A stretch of 64,000 nucleotides of DNA, taken from contig JAIEMP010000007.1 in NCBI GenBank assembly GCA_019752045.1, positions 310,001-374,000 on the forward strand, read 5' to 3'. The notes under the pieces were generated by a model. That model saw only the letters and a program-made list of their open reading frames with translations. It did no database searches and had not been told where the DNA came from. The stretch comes from Chitinophagaceae bacterium (GTDB lineage: Bacteria > Bacteroidota > Bacteroidia > Chitinophagales > Chitinophagaceae). Within the stretch, counting starts at the first letter, position 1. Every line of letters starts with the position of its first letter. A program made the translations under genes and the position numbers. Below are positions 1 to 9,613 of this stretch, piece after piece.

Positions 1-449
1 GCGTTCATATTACGTCCGGTTCTTCCCGGAACATTGTATAAAATAATTGGCAAGGGTGATACCTCGGCTAATGCTTTGTAATGCTGATAAATTCCCTCCT
101 GAGAAGGTTTGTTGTAATAGGGACTTGCACTTAGAACAGCCACTGCTTTTTGCAAAGGGAAAGTCTCCAGATCTTTTATCAGTGAAAGGGTGTTATTTCC
201 GCCAATTCCCACAACCACAGGTACCCTGTCGGCAACAACCTGATATGTAAACTGAATTAATTCTATTTTTTCTTCTTTACTCAGTGTTGGAGTTTCTCCG
301 GTAGTACCAAGCGTAACCATATATTCAATGCCCTTATCAATCACATAATTTATTACACGTTCAAGCGCTGCATAATCAATCTCCATGTTATTTTTAAATG
401 GAGTTACTAATGCTACTCCTGTGCCCCGAAGCTGATCTCTTAATTGCAT
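1..449 (-). CDS. dapA: 4-hydroxy-tetrahydrodipicolinate synthase, 3' end beyond window
   Basis: Catalyses condensation of pyruvate with aspartate semialdehyde, the first committed step of lysine/diaminopimelate synthesis in the cytosol. I translated the minus strand from the ATG at 449. It opens MQLRDQLRGTGVALVTPF, followed by VTLGTTGETPTLS (pyruvate/ASA binding loop), a VVGIGGNNT strand and SPYYNKPSQEG with the conserved YYNKP motif, then ILYNVPGRTG, which holds the bridging Tyr. About 149 codons of the usual ~290 are present, and the frame stays open to base 1. It starts 38 bases after the accA stop on the same strand, so the two are probably co-transcribed. Identity is secure; the rest of the gene lies outside. 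Confidence 0.95.
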   Translation of the reverse strand, partial: MQLRDQLRGTGVALVTPFKNNMEIDYAALERVINYVIDKGIEYMVTLGTTGETPTLSKEEKIELIQFTYQVVADRVPVVVGIGGNNTLSLIKDLETFPLQKAVAVLSASPYYNKPSQEGIYQHYKALAEVSPLPIILYNVPGRTGRNMN

Positions 450-487
450 ATGTATTCAGTTCTTTATAATAGTTGATGTTCGATCAT

Positions 488-1462
488 TTATAAATCATCC
501 CAAAATCCCATTTTGCTGTAACGTTCAATACGTTGGTTTATCCGTTCAACAGGATCTGTTTTCTTTAGTTCCTGCAGCAACGGAATCAATTCTTTTTTCA
601 AGAGTTGAGCAGCTTCATCATAATCCCAATGTGCACCACCTGCAGGTTCAGGAACAATACCATCTACTATGCCAAATCCATGCATATAATCGGGTGTAAG
701 TTTTAATTGTTCCGCTGCTACTTCTTTCTTGTCCCAGCTGCGCCACAAAATAGAACTGCAGCTCTCAGGAGAAATAACGGTGTACCAGGTATTCTCGAGC
801 ATCAGTACTTTATCTCCAACGCCAATACCCAATGCACCGCCACTTGCACCTTCGCCTATTACAACACAAATAACCGGAACTTTTAAACGGATCATTTCAT
901 AAATATTCCGTGCAATGGCTTCACCCTGTCCTCTTTCTTCAGCTTCCAGACCGGGAAAAGCGCCGGGTGTATCAATTAATGTAATAACAGGTTTATTAAA
1001 TTTTTCGGCAAGTTTCATTAAGCGAAGTGCTTTTCTGTAACCCTCGGGATTAGCCATACCAAAATTGCGCAACTGCCGCATTTTTGTATTGATCCCTTTT
1101 TGCTGGCCAATGATCATGACTGTTTCTCCATCGAGTTGTGCAAATCCACCCACCATTGCTTTATCATCTTTCACTCCTCTATCACCAAAAATTTCTACAA
1201 AGTTGGTGCACATTTTATCAATGTATTTCAATGTATAAGGCCGGTCGGGGTGGCGGCTCATTTGTACCTTCTGCCAACTGTTAAGATGCAGTGTTATTTC
1301 TTTTCTTTTTTCAAGAATATTTTGTTCCAGTTGCTGAATGGTAGAAGAGTAATCAACTTTCGTATTTTTTTCAGACCGTTGCCTGATCTCTTTCAACTCA
1401 TCAACCAATTCTTTGATGGGCTTTTCAATTTCGATAAACTGACGATTTTCAAGTGATGGCAT
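488..1462 (-). CDS. accA: Acetyl-CoA carboxylase carboxyltransferase subunit alpha
   Basis: Alpha subunit of the carboxyltransferase half of acetyl-CoA carboxylase. With AccD it moves the carboxyl group from carboxybiotin to acetyl-CoA to make malonyl-CoA for fatty acids. The 324 residues match the family length. An N-terminal helical segment with a coiled-coil tendency (about 1-65) is followed by the crotonase-like fold. Visible motifs are [19 protein letters not shown], the [19 protein letters not shown] loop, the [12 protein letters not shown] oxyanion region and the [12 protein letters not shown] segment. The start [15 protein letters not shown] is the usual one. It heads a probable accA-dapA unit and follows a terminator at 1511-1544. 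Confidence 0.97.
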   Translation of the reverse strand: MPSLENRQFIEIEKPIKELVDELKEIRQRSEKNTKVDYSSTIQQLEQNILEKRKEITLHLNSWQKVQMSRHPDRPYTLKYIDKMCTNFVEIFGDRGVKDDKAMVGGFAQLDGETVMIIGQQKGINTKMRQLRNFGMANPEGYRKALRLMKLAEKFNKPVITLIDTPGAFPGLEAEERGQGEAIARNIYEMIRLKVPVICVVIGEGASGGALGIGVGDKVLMLENTWYTVISPESCSSILWRSWDKKEVAAEQLKLTPDYMHGFGIVDGIVPEPAGGAHWDYDEAAQLLKKELIPLLQELKKTDPVERINQRIERYSKMGFWDDL

Positions 1463-1510
1463 AACGTAAATTATAGGGGATAAAATTAAGTGATAACTGC
1501 AATAATAATG

Positions 1511-1544
1511 AAAAAAGGCTGCCTCTTTTGAGACAGCCTTTTTT
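1511..1544 (-). terminator. Intrinsic terminator, possibly bidirectional
   Basis: An 11-bp arm AAAAAAGGCTG (1511-1521) pairs with CAGCCTTTTTT (1534-1544). A further CTC/GAG pair and a TTTT loop sit inside. The A-run on one side and T-run on the other give a U-tract in either direction. It lies 35 bases past the stop of the SusCD-associated lipoprotein and just upstream of accA, so it should end the Sus operon. Confidence 0.85.
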
Positions 1545-1578
1545 CTATTTTACTTTTCAACGATCAGATCACTGAAAA

Positions 1579-2481
1579 TTATTGCTTGGTTAAACGAAGC
1601 CAGTATCTGCCATAGTTTGAACTAAGTGCACCTGGTACATGATGAAACAACCGCAAATCAATGGTGCCTGTACATGCAAATACAAAATTTGACGTACCGT
1701 CAGAAGTTACTGCAACTCTATTGAGTCCAAAAGCTCCTTGATAGTCACCATAAAGCTGATCTGTAACTTTTGCAATACCTGTTGCAGGAGCAATTTTTAC
1801 TGTAATATCCCTTAATACAACTCCATAAGATGGATTCGGGTATGCACGAATGTTAATCGAATCAGTTCCTGCAGAAGTTACAGTAATAAAATCACCGGGT
1901 CCCCAATCTTGCCACTCGTCCTCACGTACCACAAAATTTCCGGGGAAGCCTGCTGGTACAAAAGGGCAAACGACGTTTGCGGTCCATGTTGTAGAAGCTC
2001 TGTAGTTGGGATTACTGGCCAATGCACCTACTGTATTTACCGCATTGTATGTTTTGCCATCTTTAGTAATCACCTCATTATAAAGTGTATATGCCGTTCC
2101 CGGGTTTAAGGCAGATGTAGTTGTACCTAACGCAGTAGCAATTTCAGTTGCCCTGATTACCAGATCAAGAGGGGTTGCACTTGTGTAGGTATACTCTTTA
2201 ATTTTCTTCCAGTTTGCTTTATTCAGGGTTGCAGCACCTGCAGTAACATACACAATTACTTTATCTACATTAGAACCAAATTCTTTAACAGTAATACTTA
2301 CTGATTCATTATTGATTTGCGAGTAATCTAATGTTACTTTATTTGCTTTTTCAAGGGTTAGGTAAGAACCTACACCCAGCGAATCGAAATTGCCCAACAC
2401 TTCTTTCTTTTGGCAAGATTGAAGTATTAATGTGAAGGCAACTGTCGCCAGCATTAAAAATTTTATTTTTTTCATATTCAT
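1579..2481 (-). CDS. SusCD-associated lipoprotein of unknown fold
   Basis: Predicted 300-residue lipoprotein, third gene of the SusC-SusD operon. The N-terminus MNMKKIKFLMLATVAFTLILQSCQ is a lipoprotein signal with Cys at about residue 23 (LQSC), so the mature protein should be anchored in the outer membrane. The rest is beta-rich: about residues 35-130 look like an Ig/Fn3-type module and 150-300 like a second beta domain. I recognise no catalytic motif. It begins 12 bases after the SusD stop and is followed by a strong terminator, so it is the last gene of the operon. By position it may be a surface substrate-binding accessory of the SusE/SusF kind; this is inferred from location, not from sequence similarity. 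Confidence 0.8.
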   Translation of the reverse strand: MNMKKIKFLMLATVAFTLILQSCQKKEVLGNFDSLGVGSYLTLEKANKVTLDYSQINNESVSITVKEFGSNVDKVIVYVTAGAATLNKANWKKIKEYTYTSATPLDLVIRATEIATALGTTTSALNPGTAYTLYNEVITKDGKTYNAVNTVGALASNPNYRASTTWTANVVCPFVPAGFPGNFVVREDEWQDWGPGDFITVTSAGTDSINIRAYPNPSYGVVLRDITVKIAPATGIAKVTDQLYGDYQGAFGLNRVAVTSDGTSNFVFACTGTIDLRLFHHVPGALSSNYGRYWLRLTKQ

Positions 2482-2493
2482 TTATTTTTTTAA

Positions 2494-4224
2494 TTATCTG
2501 AAGAGTGTTGCCGGATTATTATCCCAGAAAACAGGCGTTTCAACACCAGTTCCGGGTTTTTGTGTTGCATTCAGGTTCAGATTCACATAAACACTTGGAT
2601 AAAGGTATGAGCGGATAAATGTACCCGGATTTGCAATTTTAGTAAACTGGAAATTACCCGGCTTACCTGTTCTGCGGTACATATTATAAGCATCAATACC
2701 ATTACCCCATAAGGCAACATAATATTCCTTCATAATTACATCTAATCTCTCTCCATTGTTGGCAGCAAGATCGAACGCATTTAAAACTCTTGATACAAGA
2801 CCATCAATTCTTGCCTGTGTTGGAACAGTAGCAGGAGCTACAGCTACATTCACGGTTGCAGGATAAGTGATTACTTTATCAATAGACTTGCGCATTCCAG
2901 ACTCAAGTGCAACTTTTGGATCTGCAGCAACAATACCTGCTAAAGCGGCTTCAGCACGTAAGAAGTCAGTAAATGCACTCTGCCAGATAGGTTGTATACC
3001 GGCACCACGGGCGCCACGATCCAAACTAACTCTTGAAGCTTGCGCTTCATCAATTTCACCTCCAAATGGATAAACACCAACTGTTGTACGCAGGTTACCA
3101 TCTGGCGGAATACCTGAATTATCTCCATGATCACGACCCCAAAGCCCAGTTGTTGCGTTTGCAACCAGGCAGAAAGGCATGTCATAAGTTGTACCCGTGT
3201 AAGGATTGGTTGAACCGGTTGTATAATGCGCAGGACGGGTTTCAACAGAACAGGAAGATGTGTTAGGACTTACCTGTGCGTTATTGATCACCTGACGGTA
3301 GAAGTAATAACGGAGTCTCGGATCAGCATTTGCGCCAGCTCCTCTTTCAATAGCAACGGTCCAGAGAAAGTGCGTGCCAATATAATCTCCGGCATTGCCC
3401 GAAGGAGTATAGTTGCCTGAATATCTCGGATGACGTGTACTTGGGTTTGATACTTTTGAACCATACTTAAATTCAAAATCCTGAGCTTTTGTATTTACCA
3501 GATCATTTTCAGTAAGTAATGCCTGAATAGCCGCTGTATTATTTTGAACTAAACGGGTATTCATGTATGCACGCAACTTAAGTGTTTTGGCAACTCTTCT
3601 CCAGTTTTGAACACCCACAGGAACAGGGATAGCTGTAGTTGGTGCAACGGTTTGGTAAAATAAATCCTGAGCACCGGGATAACTTGAAGCTCCTGATCTA
3701 ACTAAATCAGCAATTCCTTCATCTAATAAAACGATAGCTTTTGCGTAAATATCTACGCCTCTGTCTGCTTTAGGATTTGTATTAGAACCTCCCAAATTAG
3801 CTTCGGTGTATGGCACATCGCCAAACATATCTACCAAAGTCATCATGGTGTATGCTTTCAGGATTTTTGTAATACCCACATGCACGTACTTCTTTTGTAC
3901 AGTACCTAAACTAATCATCTCATTCGCATGCTTAAAAACGCCTGTGTAAGCGGTACTCCACAAACCATCGTAAGCAGTAGGCCCGTAAGCATTCTGATAG
4001 TTTGGACCTGCCATAATAAACATACGGGTTAGTTCCATCCCTCTGCTTGAGGCTTCGTTAAAGAATCCGGCAAAACTTAACTGTACCTGTGTGAAATAGA
4101 GATCAGTGTTTGCCGTGCTTGGATCCGGAGCGTTGGGATTCACCAACAGATTATCCAGTTTTTTGCAGCTTCCCAGTGATAGAAGCATTCCTGTTATAAT
4201 TAATAATTTTTTCATTTTTTTCAA
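2494..4224 (-). CDS. SusD/RagB-family nutrient-binding lipoprotein
   Basis: Outer-membrane lipoprotein that acts as the substrate-binding lid over its SusC partner. The 576 residues start with MKKMKKLLIITGMLLSLGSCKK, a lipobox with Cys at residue 20. The N-terminal part has the helical TPR-like SusD fold, with segments such as DLYFTQVQLSF, the TAYDGLWSTAYTGVF helix and MMTLVDMFGDVPYTEA, the last typical of the SusD-like_2 group. The C-terminal section (DVIMKEYYVALWGNGIDAYNMYRRTG) matches the conserved SusD end. It lies 12 bases after the SusC stop and before the lipoprotein gene. The substrate is not predictable: no glycosidase or sulfatase gene lies next to the operon, so a peptide or other non-glycan substrate is possible. 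Confidence 0.93.
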   Translation of the reverse strand: MKKMKKLLIITGMLLSLGSCKKLDNLLVNPNAPDPSTANTDLYFTQVQLSFAGFFNEASSRGMELTRMFIMAGPNYQNAYGPTAYDGLWSTAYTGVFKHANEMISLGTVQKKYVHVGITKILKAYTMMTLVDMFGDVPYTEANLGGSNTNPKADRGVDIYAKAIVLLDEGIADLVRSGASSYPGAQDLFYQTVAPTTAIPVPVGVQNWRRVAKTLKLRAYMNTRLVQNNTAAIQALLTENDLVNTKAQDFEFKYGSKVSNPSTRHPRYSGNYTPSGNAGDYIGTHFLWTVAIERGAGANADPRLRYYFYRQVINNAQVSPNTSSCSVETRPAHYTTGSTNPYTGTTYDMPFCLVANATTGLWGRDHGDNSGIPPDGNLRTTVGVYPFGGEIDEAQASRVSLDRGARGAGIQPIWQSAFTDFLRAEAALAGIVAADPKVALESGMRKSIDKVITYPATVNVAVAPATVPTQARIDGLVSRVLNAFDLAANNGERLDVIMKEYYVALWGNGIDAYNMYRRTGKPGNFQFTKIANPGTFIRSYLYPSVYVNLNLNATQKPGTGVETPVFWDNNPATLFR

Positions 4225-4236
4225 TTTAGCTTATCA

Positions 4237-7200
4237 TTAGAAAGTTACACGAAGACTAACACCCATACGGCGAGAGGTTGGTCCTGAGAGGTATTCTAAA
4301 CCATTAAAGTTACCTGCACCCAAGCTTGATGTTTCAGGATCGAAGTTGGTATATGTCGGGAAATTTGGTGCCAGATACCACAAGTTCTGTCCAGAAACAA
4401 CAATTGAAGCACTTCCAAATGGTGATTTTTTCAAAATACCTTCAGGAAGATTGTAGCTCAAGGAAGCTTCTCTTAAACGAATAACAGTTGCGTCATAAGT
4501 AATCAGATCATCCATTCCAAAGAAACCGCTTAAGTTGTTAAAGTAAGCAGTTGAAGAACTGATCTGTACGTTATTAGGGTTACCGCTTGCATCAACACCT
4601 GGCAAAATGATTGGTAACAAACGATCGAAATCGGTATCTTTTGTTACACCACGACCTAACAGAGTACCCGGAGTGTATGCAAGAATCTTTCCACCTTTGG
4701 TGAAATCCCACTGCATACGGAAGCTGAAGCTCTTCCAGCTTAAGGTACTGATACCTGTTAATTTATAATCAGGAATCGGGCTGCCGAGATAATCAATGTC
4801 AGGAGAAGATACATAACCACCCTGTGCATTTACAAGACGCTCGCCTGTTTTTGGTTCTCTTGCAGTTACTGTACCATAAAGAGCACCTAAGGGTTTGCCA
4901 TTGATGGCAAAAGCTCCCTGATTGGTAAATCCAGCAACGGTGATTCGCTCAATTTCAGCTGGCAAATCATACACACGGCTGCGGTACAATGTAAAGTTCG
5001 CATCTAACTGCCACTTCCAGTTTTTACCACGTACCACTGTATAACCAACACCCGCTTCAATACCTTTTGTGGTAACAGCACCTGCGTTGATAGATGTTAC
5101 AGTAAAACCTCCTGAAGGATCCAGTTCACGATCAAGGATCTGGTTATCTGCAATTCTGTTATAAAAAGTAAGATCAAGATTTAAACGGTTATTGAAGAGT
5201 CTTGCTTCAGTACCAATTTCAAATTCCTTTTGTAACTCAGGTTTTAAATCCGGGTTTGGCAAGCGGTTTGAAATAGCATTTGTGCTGATTGGGGTACCTG
5301 CACGATCTTCAAATACACGTGGCCCGAGAACCAATGTTGGGCGTGTTGCGTAAGGAACACCAAAGTTTGCACTGGTAGAGAAACCTGCACGTATCTTCAG
5401 ATAATTCACCACTTTACTGTTTTCAAGACCTTTGAATGCAGTTGTTGGGATGAATGATGCGGTTACGTTTGGATAAAAAATGCTGCGGTTTGCTTTTTCA
5501 AGATTTGATGACCAGCTGTTACGACCACCAGCAGTTACATATAAAAACTCTTTGTAAGCAAGGTTCGCAAAACCAAAAATACCGATTGACTGGGTAGCCT
5601 CTTTGTAATCTAAAGCATTACCACCTTCACCTAAACGCTCCTGAACCAAGAAGTTGTTATGATTAAAGAGACCATATACTAATTGCTGTGTGCTTTTTAA
5701 GCCAGTTTGCTCATATGCACGCTTATAAGACTGTAAACCACCTTCTACATTTAAACGGAAGTTTTCACCAAACTCAGTTTTCCAGTTACCCATTACTTCA
5801 TGGTTGGTAATATTATTATATCCATTTACAGTTCTGTGAATACCTAACTGATAATCGTTACCACCAACTACTCCACCTTTATTTTGAGAAAGGAAGTTAT
5901 AATCTGAGTATTGATCAAACCCGTAACGGTACATTACAAAGAAATTCTTTGTAATGTCGTACTGGGCATTTACCTGGCCATAAATACGATTGATTTTTTG
6001 GCCGGAAAAACCGTTTCTTACAGTCCAGTTAGGGTTTTGAATATCATTACCGTTTCTGTAGTAAATAGAAGATTTATCAATGGGGTTCTCATATTCAAGA
6101 CCAATCAGATCCACTGCAGTTGGTGTATAAATGAGGTTACCAAATACAGAAGAAGCACTTGGGTTACTACCAAAGCTGGTTGCAACCGGAGGCGTGCGGA
6201 AATCAGTTGTTGAATAGTTGAACGTAGAACCAATGCTGATATTATTGTTCAGTTTGGTTGTACCACCAACACTCAGGTTATTCTTAAACAGATTGTTACC
6301 GGGCGTAAAACCTTTATCATCCATATAAGAATAGTTGATATTAAATGAGCTGTTTGCAGAACTTCCTGAAGCATTTACTGAAGTAGTGCTGATTAAGCCT
6401 GTACGAAAGAAACGTGGTACACTGTTATAAAATTTATAATCATATTGTGCACCAATGTATTGAGGCAAAGCTACGTTCAAAGCAGCACGACTGTAAGGAT
6501 GAGGAACTTTTCTGGGGGGATCTGTAAATTTAGCACCCCAGTTACTGAAGAAAGCCAAACCAAGATCCATATCAAAACCGTTACCATACTGCTGAGTATA
6601 CTCAGGCAGGTTGGCAACCTGGTTCATAAAGAATGATTGGCTTAAGCTAACTTCCAGTTTCTTGTTGATCTTACGACCAGAACCGGATTTAGTAGTGATC
6701 AACACCACACCATTACGGCCTAATTCACCATAACGTGTTGTTGCACTTAAACCTTTCAATACATCAATACTTTCAATGTTGTTAGGATCCAGATCAAGAA
6801 AACGACTGGATGTCTGGTTGCCGTAAACAAAACTTGCCTGTGAGTTGGTAGTGGCGTCAAAAGGAACACCATCAACAACAAATAAAGGGGTAGCGTTACC
6901 TGTAATTGTATTTACACCACGAATGATGATACGTGTACCCGATCCTGAAAGACCGCTGGCACCCATGATATCAACACCGGGTGCTTTACCATTTAATACA
7001 CGAACTACGTCTCCATCGGGACGAAGTTCAAGATCTTTTTTACCAACGGAAGCCACTGAATAACCAAGGGCTTTCTTTTCACGCTTAATACCGGAAGCAG
7101 TTACAACCACCTCTGTAAGACTTGTGTTGGCATTTACTAATTGAACATTTACTGTTCCACCATTTCCGGCAGAAAGTCTTAATGTTTCAAAACCGATACT

Positions 7201-7419
7201 TGAAATTTCCAGTGTTGCATTTCTCTTTACACTGAATTTGAAAATACCGCCTGCATCTGTTGTGGTACCATTATTGGTACCTCTTTCTGTAACAGAAGCA
7301 TTTGCAACCGGATTTCCTTTGTCGTCCGTAACCTTACCGGACACATCTACTGTCTGTGCTATTGCCAGCTGAAAACACAGCAGCAGCACTCCAGTTAGGA
7401 TGGATAGCTTTTTTCTCAT
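4237..7419 (-). CDS. SusC/RagA-family TonB-dependent outer-membrane transporter
   Basis: A 1060-residue outer-membrane channel that imports oligomeric nutrients with TonB energy, paired with the SusD protein downstream. The order is a signal peptide (MRKKLSILTGVLLLCFQLAIAQ, cut near 22), a carboxypeptidase-regulatory-like beta domain (about 25-105, VSGKVTDDKGNPVANASV), a TonB-box-like TEVVVTA segment (about 102-110), a plug domain (about 115-250, with the VVRVLNGKAPGVDIM and RGVNTITGNATPLFVVDGVP motifs typical of SusC), then the barrel ending in MGVSLRVTF with the terminal aromatic residue. No anti-sigma-interacting STN domain is present, and no sigma/anti-sigma pair is adjacent. It is the first gene of its operon with a promoter at 7449-7478. 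Confidence 0.96.
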   Translation of the reverse strand: MRKKLSILTGVLLLCFQLAIAQTVDVSGKVTDDKGNPVANASVTERGTNNGTTTDAGGIFKFSVKRNATLEISSIGFETLRLSAGNGGTVNVQLVNANTSLTEVVVTASGIKREKKALGYSVASVGKKDLELRPDGDVVRVLNGKAPGVDIMGASGLSGSGTRIIIRGVNTITGNATPLFVVDGVPFDATTNSQASFVYGNQTSSRFLDLDPNNIESIDVLKGLSATTRYGELGRNGVVLITTKSGSGRKINKKLEVSLSQSFFMNQVANLPEYTQQYGNGFDMDLGLAFFSNWGAKFTDPPRKVPHPYSRAALNVALPQYIGAQYDYKFYNSVPRFFRTGLISTTSVNASGSSANSSFNINYSYMDDKGFTPGNNLFKNNLSVGGTTKLNNNISIGSTFNYSTTDFRTPPVATSFGSNPSASSVFGNLIYTPTAVDLIGLEYENPIDKSSIYYRNGNDIQNPNWTVRNGFSGQKINRIYGQVNAQYDITKNFFVMYRYGFDQYSDYNFLSQNKGGVVGGNDYQLGIHRTVNGYNNITNHEVMGNWKTEFGENFRLNVEGGLQSYKRAYEQTGLKSTQQLVYGLFNHNNFLVQERLGEGGNALDYKEATQSIGIFGFANLAYKEFLYVTAGGRNSWSSNLEKANRSIFYPNVTASFIPTTAFKGLENSKVVNYLKIRAGFSTSANFGVPYATRPTLVLGPRVFEDRAGTPISTNAISNRLPNPDLKPELQKEFEIGTEARLFNNRLNLDLTFYNRIADNQILDRELDPSGGFTVTSINAGAVTTKGIEAGVGYTVVRGKNWKWQLDANFTLYRSRVYDLPAEIERITVAGFTNQGAFAINGKPLGALYGTVTAREPKTGERLVNAQGGYVSSPDIDYLGSPIPDYKLTGISTLSWKSFSFRMQWDFTKGGKILAYTPGTLLGRGVTKDTDFDRLLPIILPGVDASGNPNNVQISSSTAYFNNLSGFFGMDDLITYDATVIRLREASLSYNLPEGILKKSPFGSASIVVSGQNLWYLAPNFPTYTNFDPETSSLGAGNFNGLEYLSGPTSRRMGVSLRVTF

Positions 7420-7448
7420 GTTGATTGATTTAGATTAAAATTTCGCTT

Positions 7449-7478
7449 CAAATATAGGGTTTCTGTATTATCGACAAA
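7449..7478 (-). promoter_or_regulatory. Promoter of the SusCD operon
   Basis: On the minus strand a TTTG (-33 box, 7475-7478) is followed by an 18-base spacer and a perfect TATATTTG (-7 box, 7449-7456), matching the Bacteroidota consensus TTTG-N18..21-TAnnTTTG. Transcription should begin near 7445, leaving a leader of about 26 bases before the SusC ATG at 7419. Confidence 0.75.
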
Positions 7479-7564
7479 AAATTGTTAATTTATACAGACG
7501 GCCCCGACCAAACGTATGACAAACGTTTTTTAACAATTGCTGCACAAAAATCGTAGAAATCATT

Positions 7565-9613
7565 TTAAAGTTTCCACAGGATTTGCACTTTCAGTTCTGA
7601 GCGCCTGTTACCCGGTATTTCATCGAGACCCGACCCTACCATTGTGCGGTTTCTGTAAATCAGCTGGGCCCACCGTGCCCATAGGGAAATTTTTTTTGTG
7701 AGATCGTAGCTTAAGTTTACGTAGTACCGGTATCCCTTATCAGAAAAAGCAGGGATGGAAAAACTGTACAATACATCATTCTCAAAAGCATAAATACGGC
7801 TGTTAAAATCATCTGTTTCGAAATACTGGAGCCGCATATTTACAGAAAAGGCACTCAGCATGGGTTTATAAAACACATCAAAAAAAGCTAGAAAACCTGA
7901 ACTGGAGGGCAATCCCTGCTGCTTGTACCACATCCAGTCGAGCCGCTGACGTAAAGTAATGACTGGGTTTAACTTAAACTGAATCTGAGTTCTCCAATTG
8001 GTGCGTTTTACCGATACAGGTTCTGCAACATTTATTGGATCGGTTCCTGCAAAGTTGAGTGCTTTCGTTTCAGTTCTGAATCTGGTATAAATCTCAACCG
8101 ACTTTATGGGCTTATGTGTTATTTGCAGCAGATAATCATTTCCGTTTGATGGCGCATTCACCCTGAAACGTAGAAATGGAAAACGATACATATCAGTGTA
8201 GGCATCAATCTTCCATTTAACTGAAGGCTTAATAGCTATACCTGCAAACAATCCTTTTTCATTTGATGGCAATGTGTTTTCAGTAAATGCATTTCCAAAA
8301 ATGGATTGGTAGGCCGGTTCAATATTTCTGTAAACAAATGAAAGATCAACTTTAGGATCAACACTCATCAGCAAACCGCTTATCAATGCATAGTTCGCTG
8401 CATTGTGATTTGCAGCTTCTCCAAACCAATGTATGTTGCGCCAGGTATAGCTCCAGTCTGCACTGATATTGGTAAGTGCTCTGCCTCGAAACGCAAAATA
8501 ATTATAAGGGTCATTGTCTTTATTAAAAGAACGGTTAAACTGAAAATGCACTGCATTCAATCCAATGTGCAAATTGTTTTTATTATAGCTGAGGTTGCTG
8601 CCATAAGAAATCATTTGAACAGTTTTTTTATCTGCCTGTTCATTTGCTGTTCGATGCAAGCCTGATGTAAGCAGTGAAGAAAAATAATCTTCCTGTTGCA
8701 AAGTGTCTGTTACAATATTGCCGCTTACTTTTCTAAAAGATGCAAATGCGGTAAACTGAAACTGCTTTCGTTCAAGTGTTATACCTGCACCTCTGTTGTA
8801 AAAAAATTCACTGGTTGAGTTAAATGGGCGGATGATGGCGGCTTGTCTTTTAATATTACTGATATCTACATTTTTTTTAAATGCCAGCGATTGCCATTGG
8901 ATCAACCCCTGCCCCATGTTTACTGTAAAATCGCCAACCGCCAGACTTTTAATAATTCCTGTATTCCGGATAAATAAATGGGCTGAATAAAAATCGAATC
9001 CATTTTTTTGTGCGCCTTTAAACCATTGCTCACCGGGATCTTTCTCTGCAGTAAATCCATACTGCAGCAATTGGCCATATTGATATTTGTACCTAATTAG
9101 CATACGTTCCCTGCTGCCTGGATAAAAACTACTTGATGTACTGTCGCCTTTTCTTCGGAAACCTTCTGCTTTTTCAGCAACATAACTAATTCTTGAAAGA
9201 ATGGAATGTTCTCCTTTGTTGAAACGTGTTGAAAAATCTTGCTTTATTGAAACCGCTCCTGCAACAGTGATGTAAGGAAGTATTTTTTGAATGGTAGCCA
9301 CATCCCATAATGGAACAGACTGCAGTTCATACAAATCAATAAATTTTCCAAAAAGCTTACGGTAGTTAAGAAAACCGGCAATTTGAAGAGGCGAAAGAAA
9401 AGGAAATTCTTTGAGCTCAGCTTCTGTTGCCCTGTTGAGATTCAGCTTGTATTTTAAATAATGCTGTAAAGACTGTAAATAAGAATCGTCTTCTGTTTCA
9501 GCTTCATTTACTTCCGTACTGTTTTCAATCTGTTGTTCTACAGCCGGAATTTCCTGAGCAATTAAATTTGAACAAGAGAACAAAATCAAACATATCAGCA
9601 AAAGTTTTTTCAT
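7565..9613 (-). CDS. Helix-hairpin-helix domain and outer-membrane beta-barrel protein
   Basis: A 682-residue exported protein of unknown function. A signal peptide (MKKLLLICLILFSCSNLIAQ) is followed by an acidic linker and two helix-hairpin-helix repeats at about 55-115 (LNLNRATEAELKEFPFLSPLQIAGFLNYRK and LYELQSVPLWDVATIQKILPYI), the ComEA-like fold. From about 130 on the sequence alternates hydrophobic and polar residues with many aromatics and ends in VQILWKL, which suggests a large barrel of the TonB-receptor-free type. This architecture recurs in Bacteroidota. Its ATG overlaps the stop of the PorV-like gene by four bases, so the two are translationally coupled. DNA binding is doubtful, since the HHH unit would face the periplasm; a role in DNA uptake is possible but not shown. 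Confidence 0.8.
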   Translation of the reverse strand: MKKLLLICLILFSCSNLIAQEIPAVEQQIENSTEVNEAETEDDSYLQSLQHYLKYKLNLNRATEAELKEFPFLSPLQIAGFLNYRKLFGKFIDLYELQSVPLWDVATIQKILPYITVAGAVSIKQDFSTRFNKGEHSILSRISYVAEKAEGFRRKGDSTSSSFYPGSRERMLIRYKYQYGQLLQYGFTAEKDPGEQWFKGAQKNGFDFYSAHLFIRNTGIIKSLAVGDFTVNMGQGLIQWQSLAFKKNVDISNIKRQAAIIRPFNSTSEFFYNRGAGITLERKQFQFTAFASFRKVSGNIVTDTLQQEDYFSSLLTSGLHRTANEQADKKTVQMISYGSNLSYNKNNLHIGLNAVHFQFNRSFNKDNDPYNYFAFRGRALTNISADWSYTWRNIHWFGEAANHNAANYALISGLLMSVDPKVDLSFVYRNIEPAYQSIFGNAFTENTLPSNEKGLFAGIAIKPSVKWKIDAYTDMYRFPFLRFRVNAPSNGNDYLLQITHKPIKSVEIYTRFRTETKALNFAGTDPINVAEPVSVKRTNWRTQIQFKLNPVITLRQRLDWMWYKQQGLPSSSGFLAFFDVFYKPMLSAFSVNMRLQYFETDDFNSRIYAFENDVLYSFSIPAFSDKGYRYYVNLSYDLTKKISLWARWAQLIYRNRTMVGSGLDEIPGNRRSELKVQILWKL

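Noticed and set aside
4237-7419. Open frames on the plus strand opposite SusC, SusD, dnaJ and other genes
   Set aside because: They lie antisense to well-supported genes, have no promoter and no recognisable domains.
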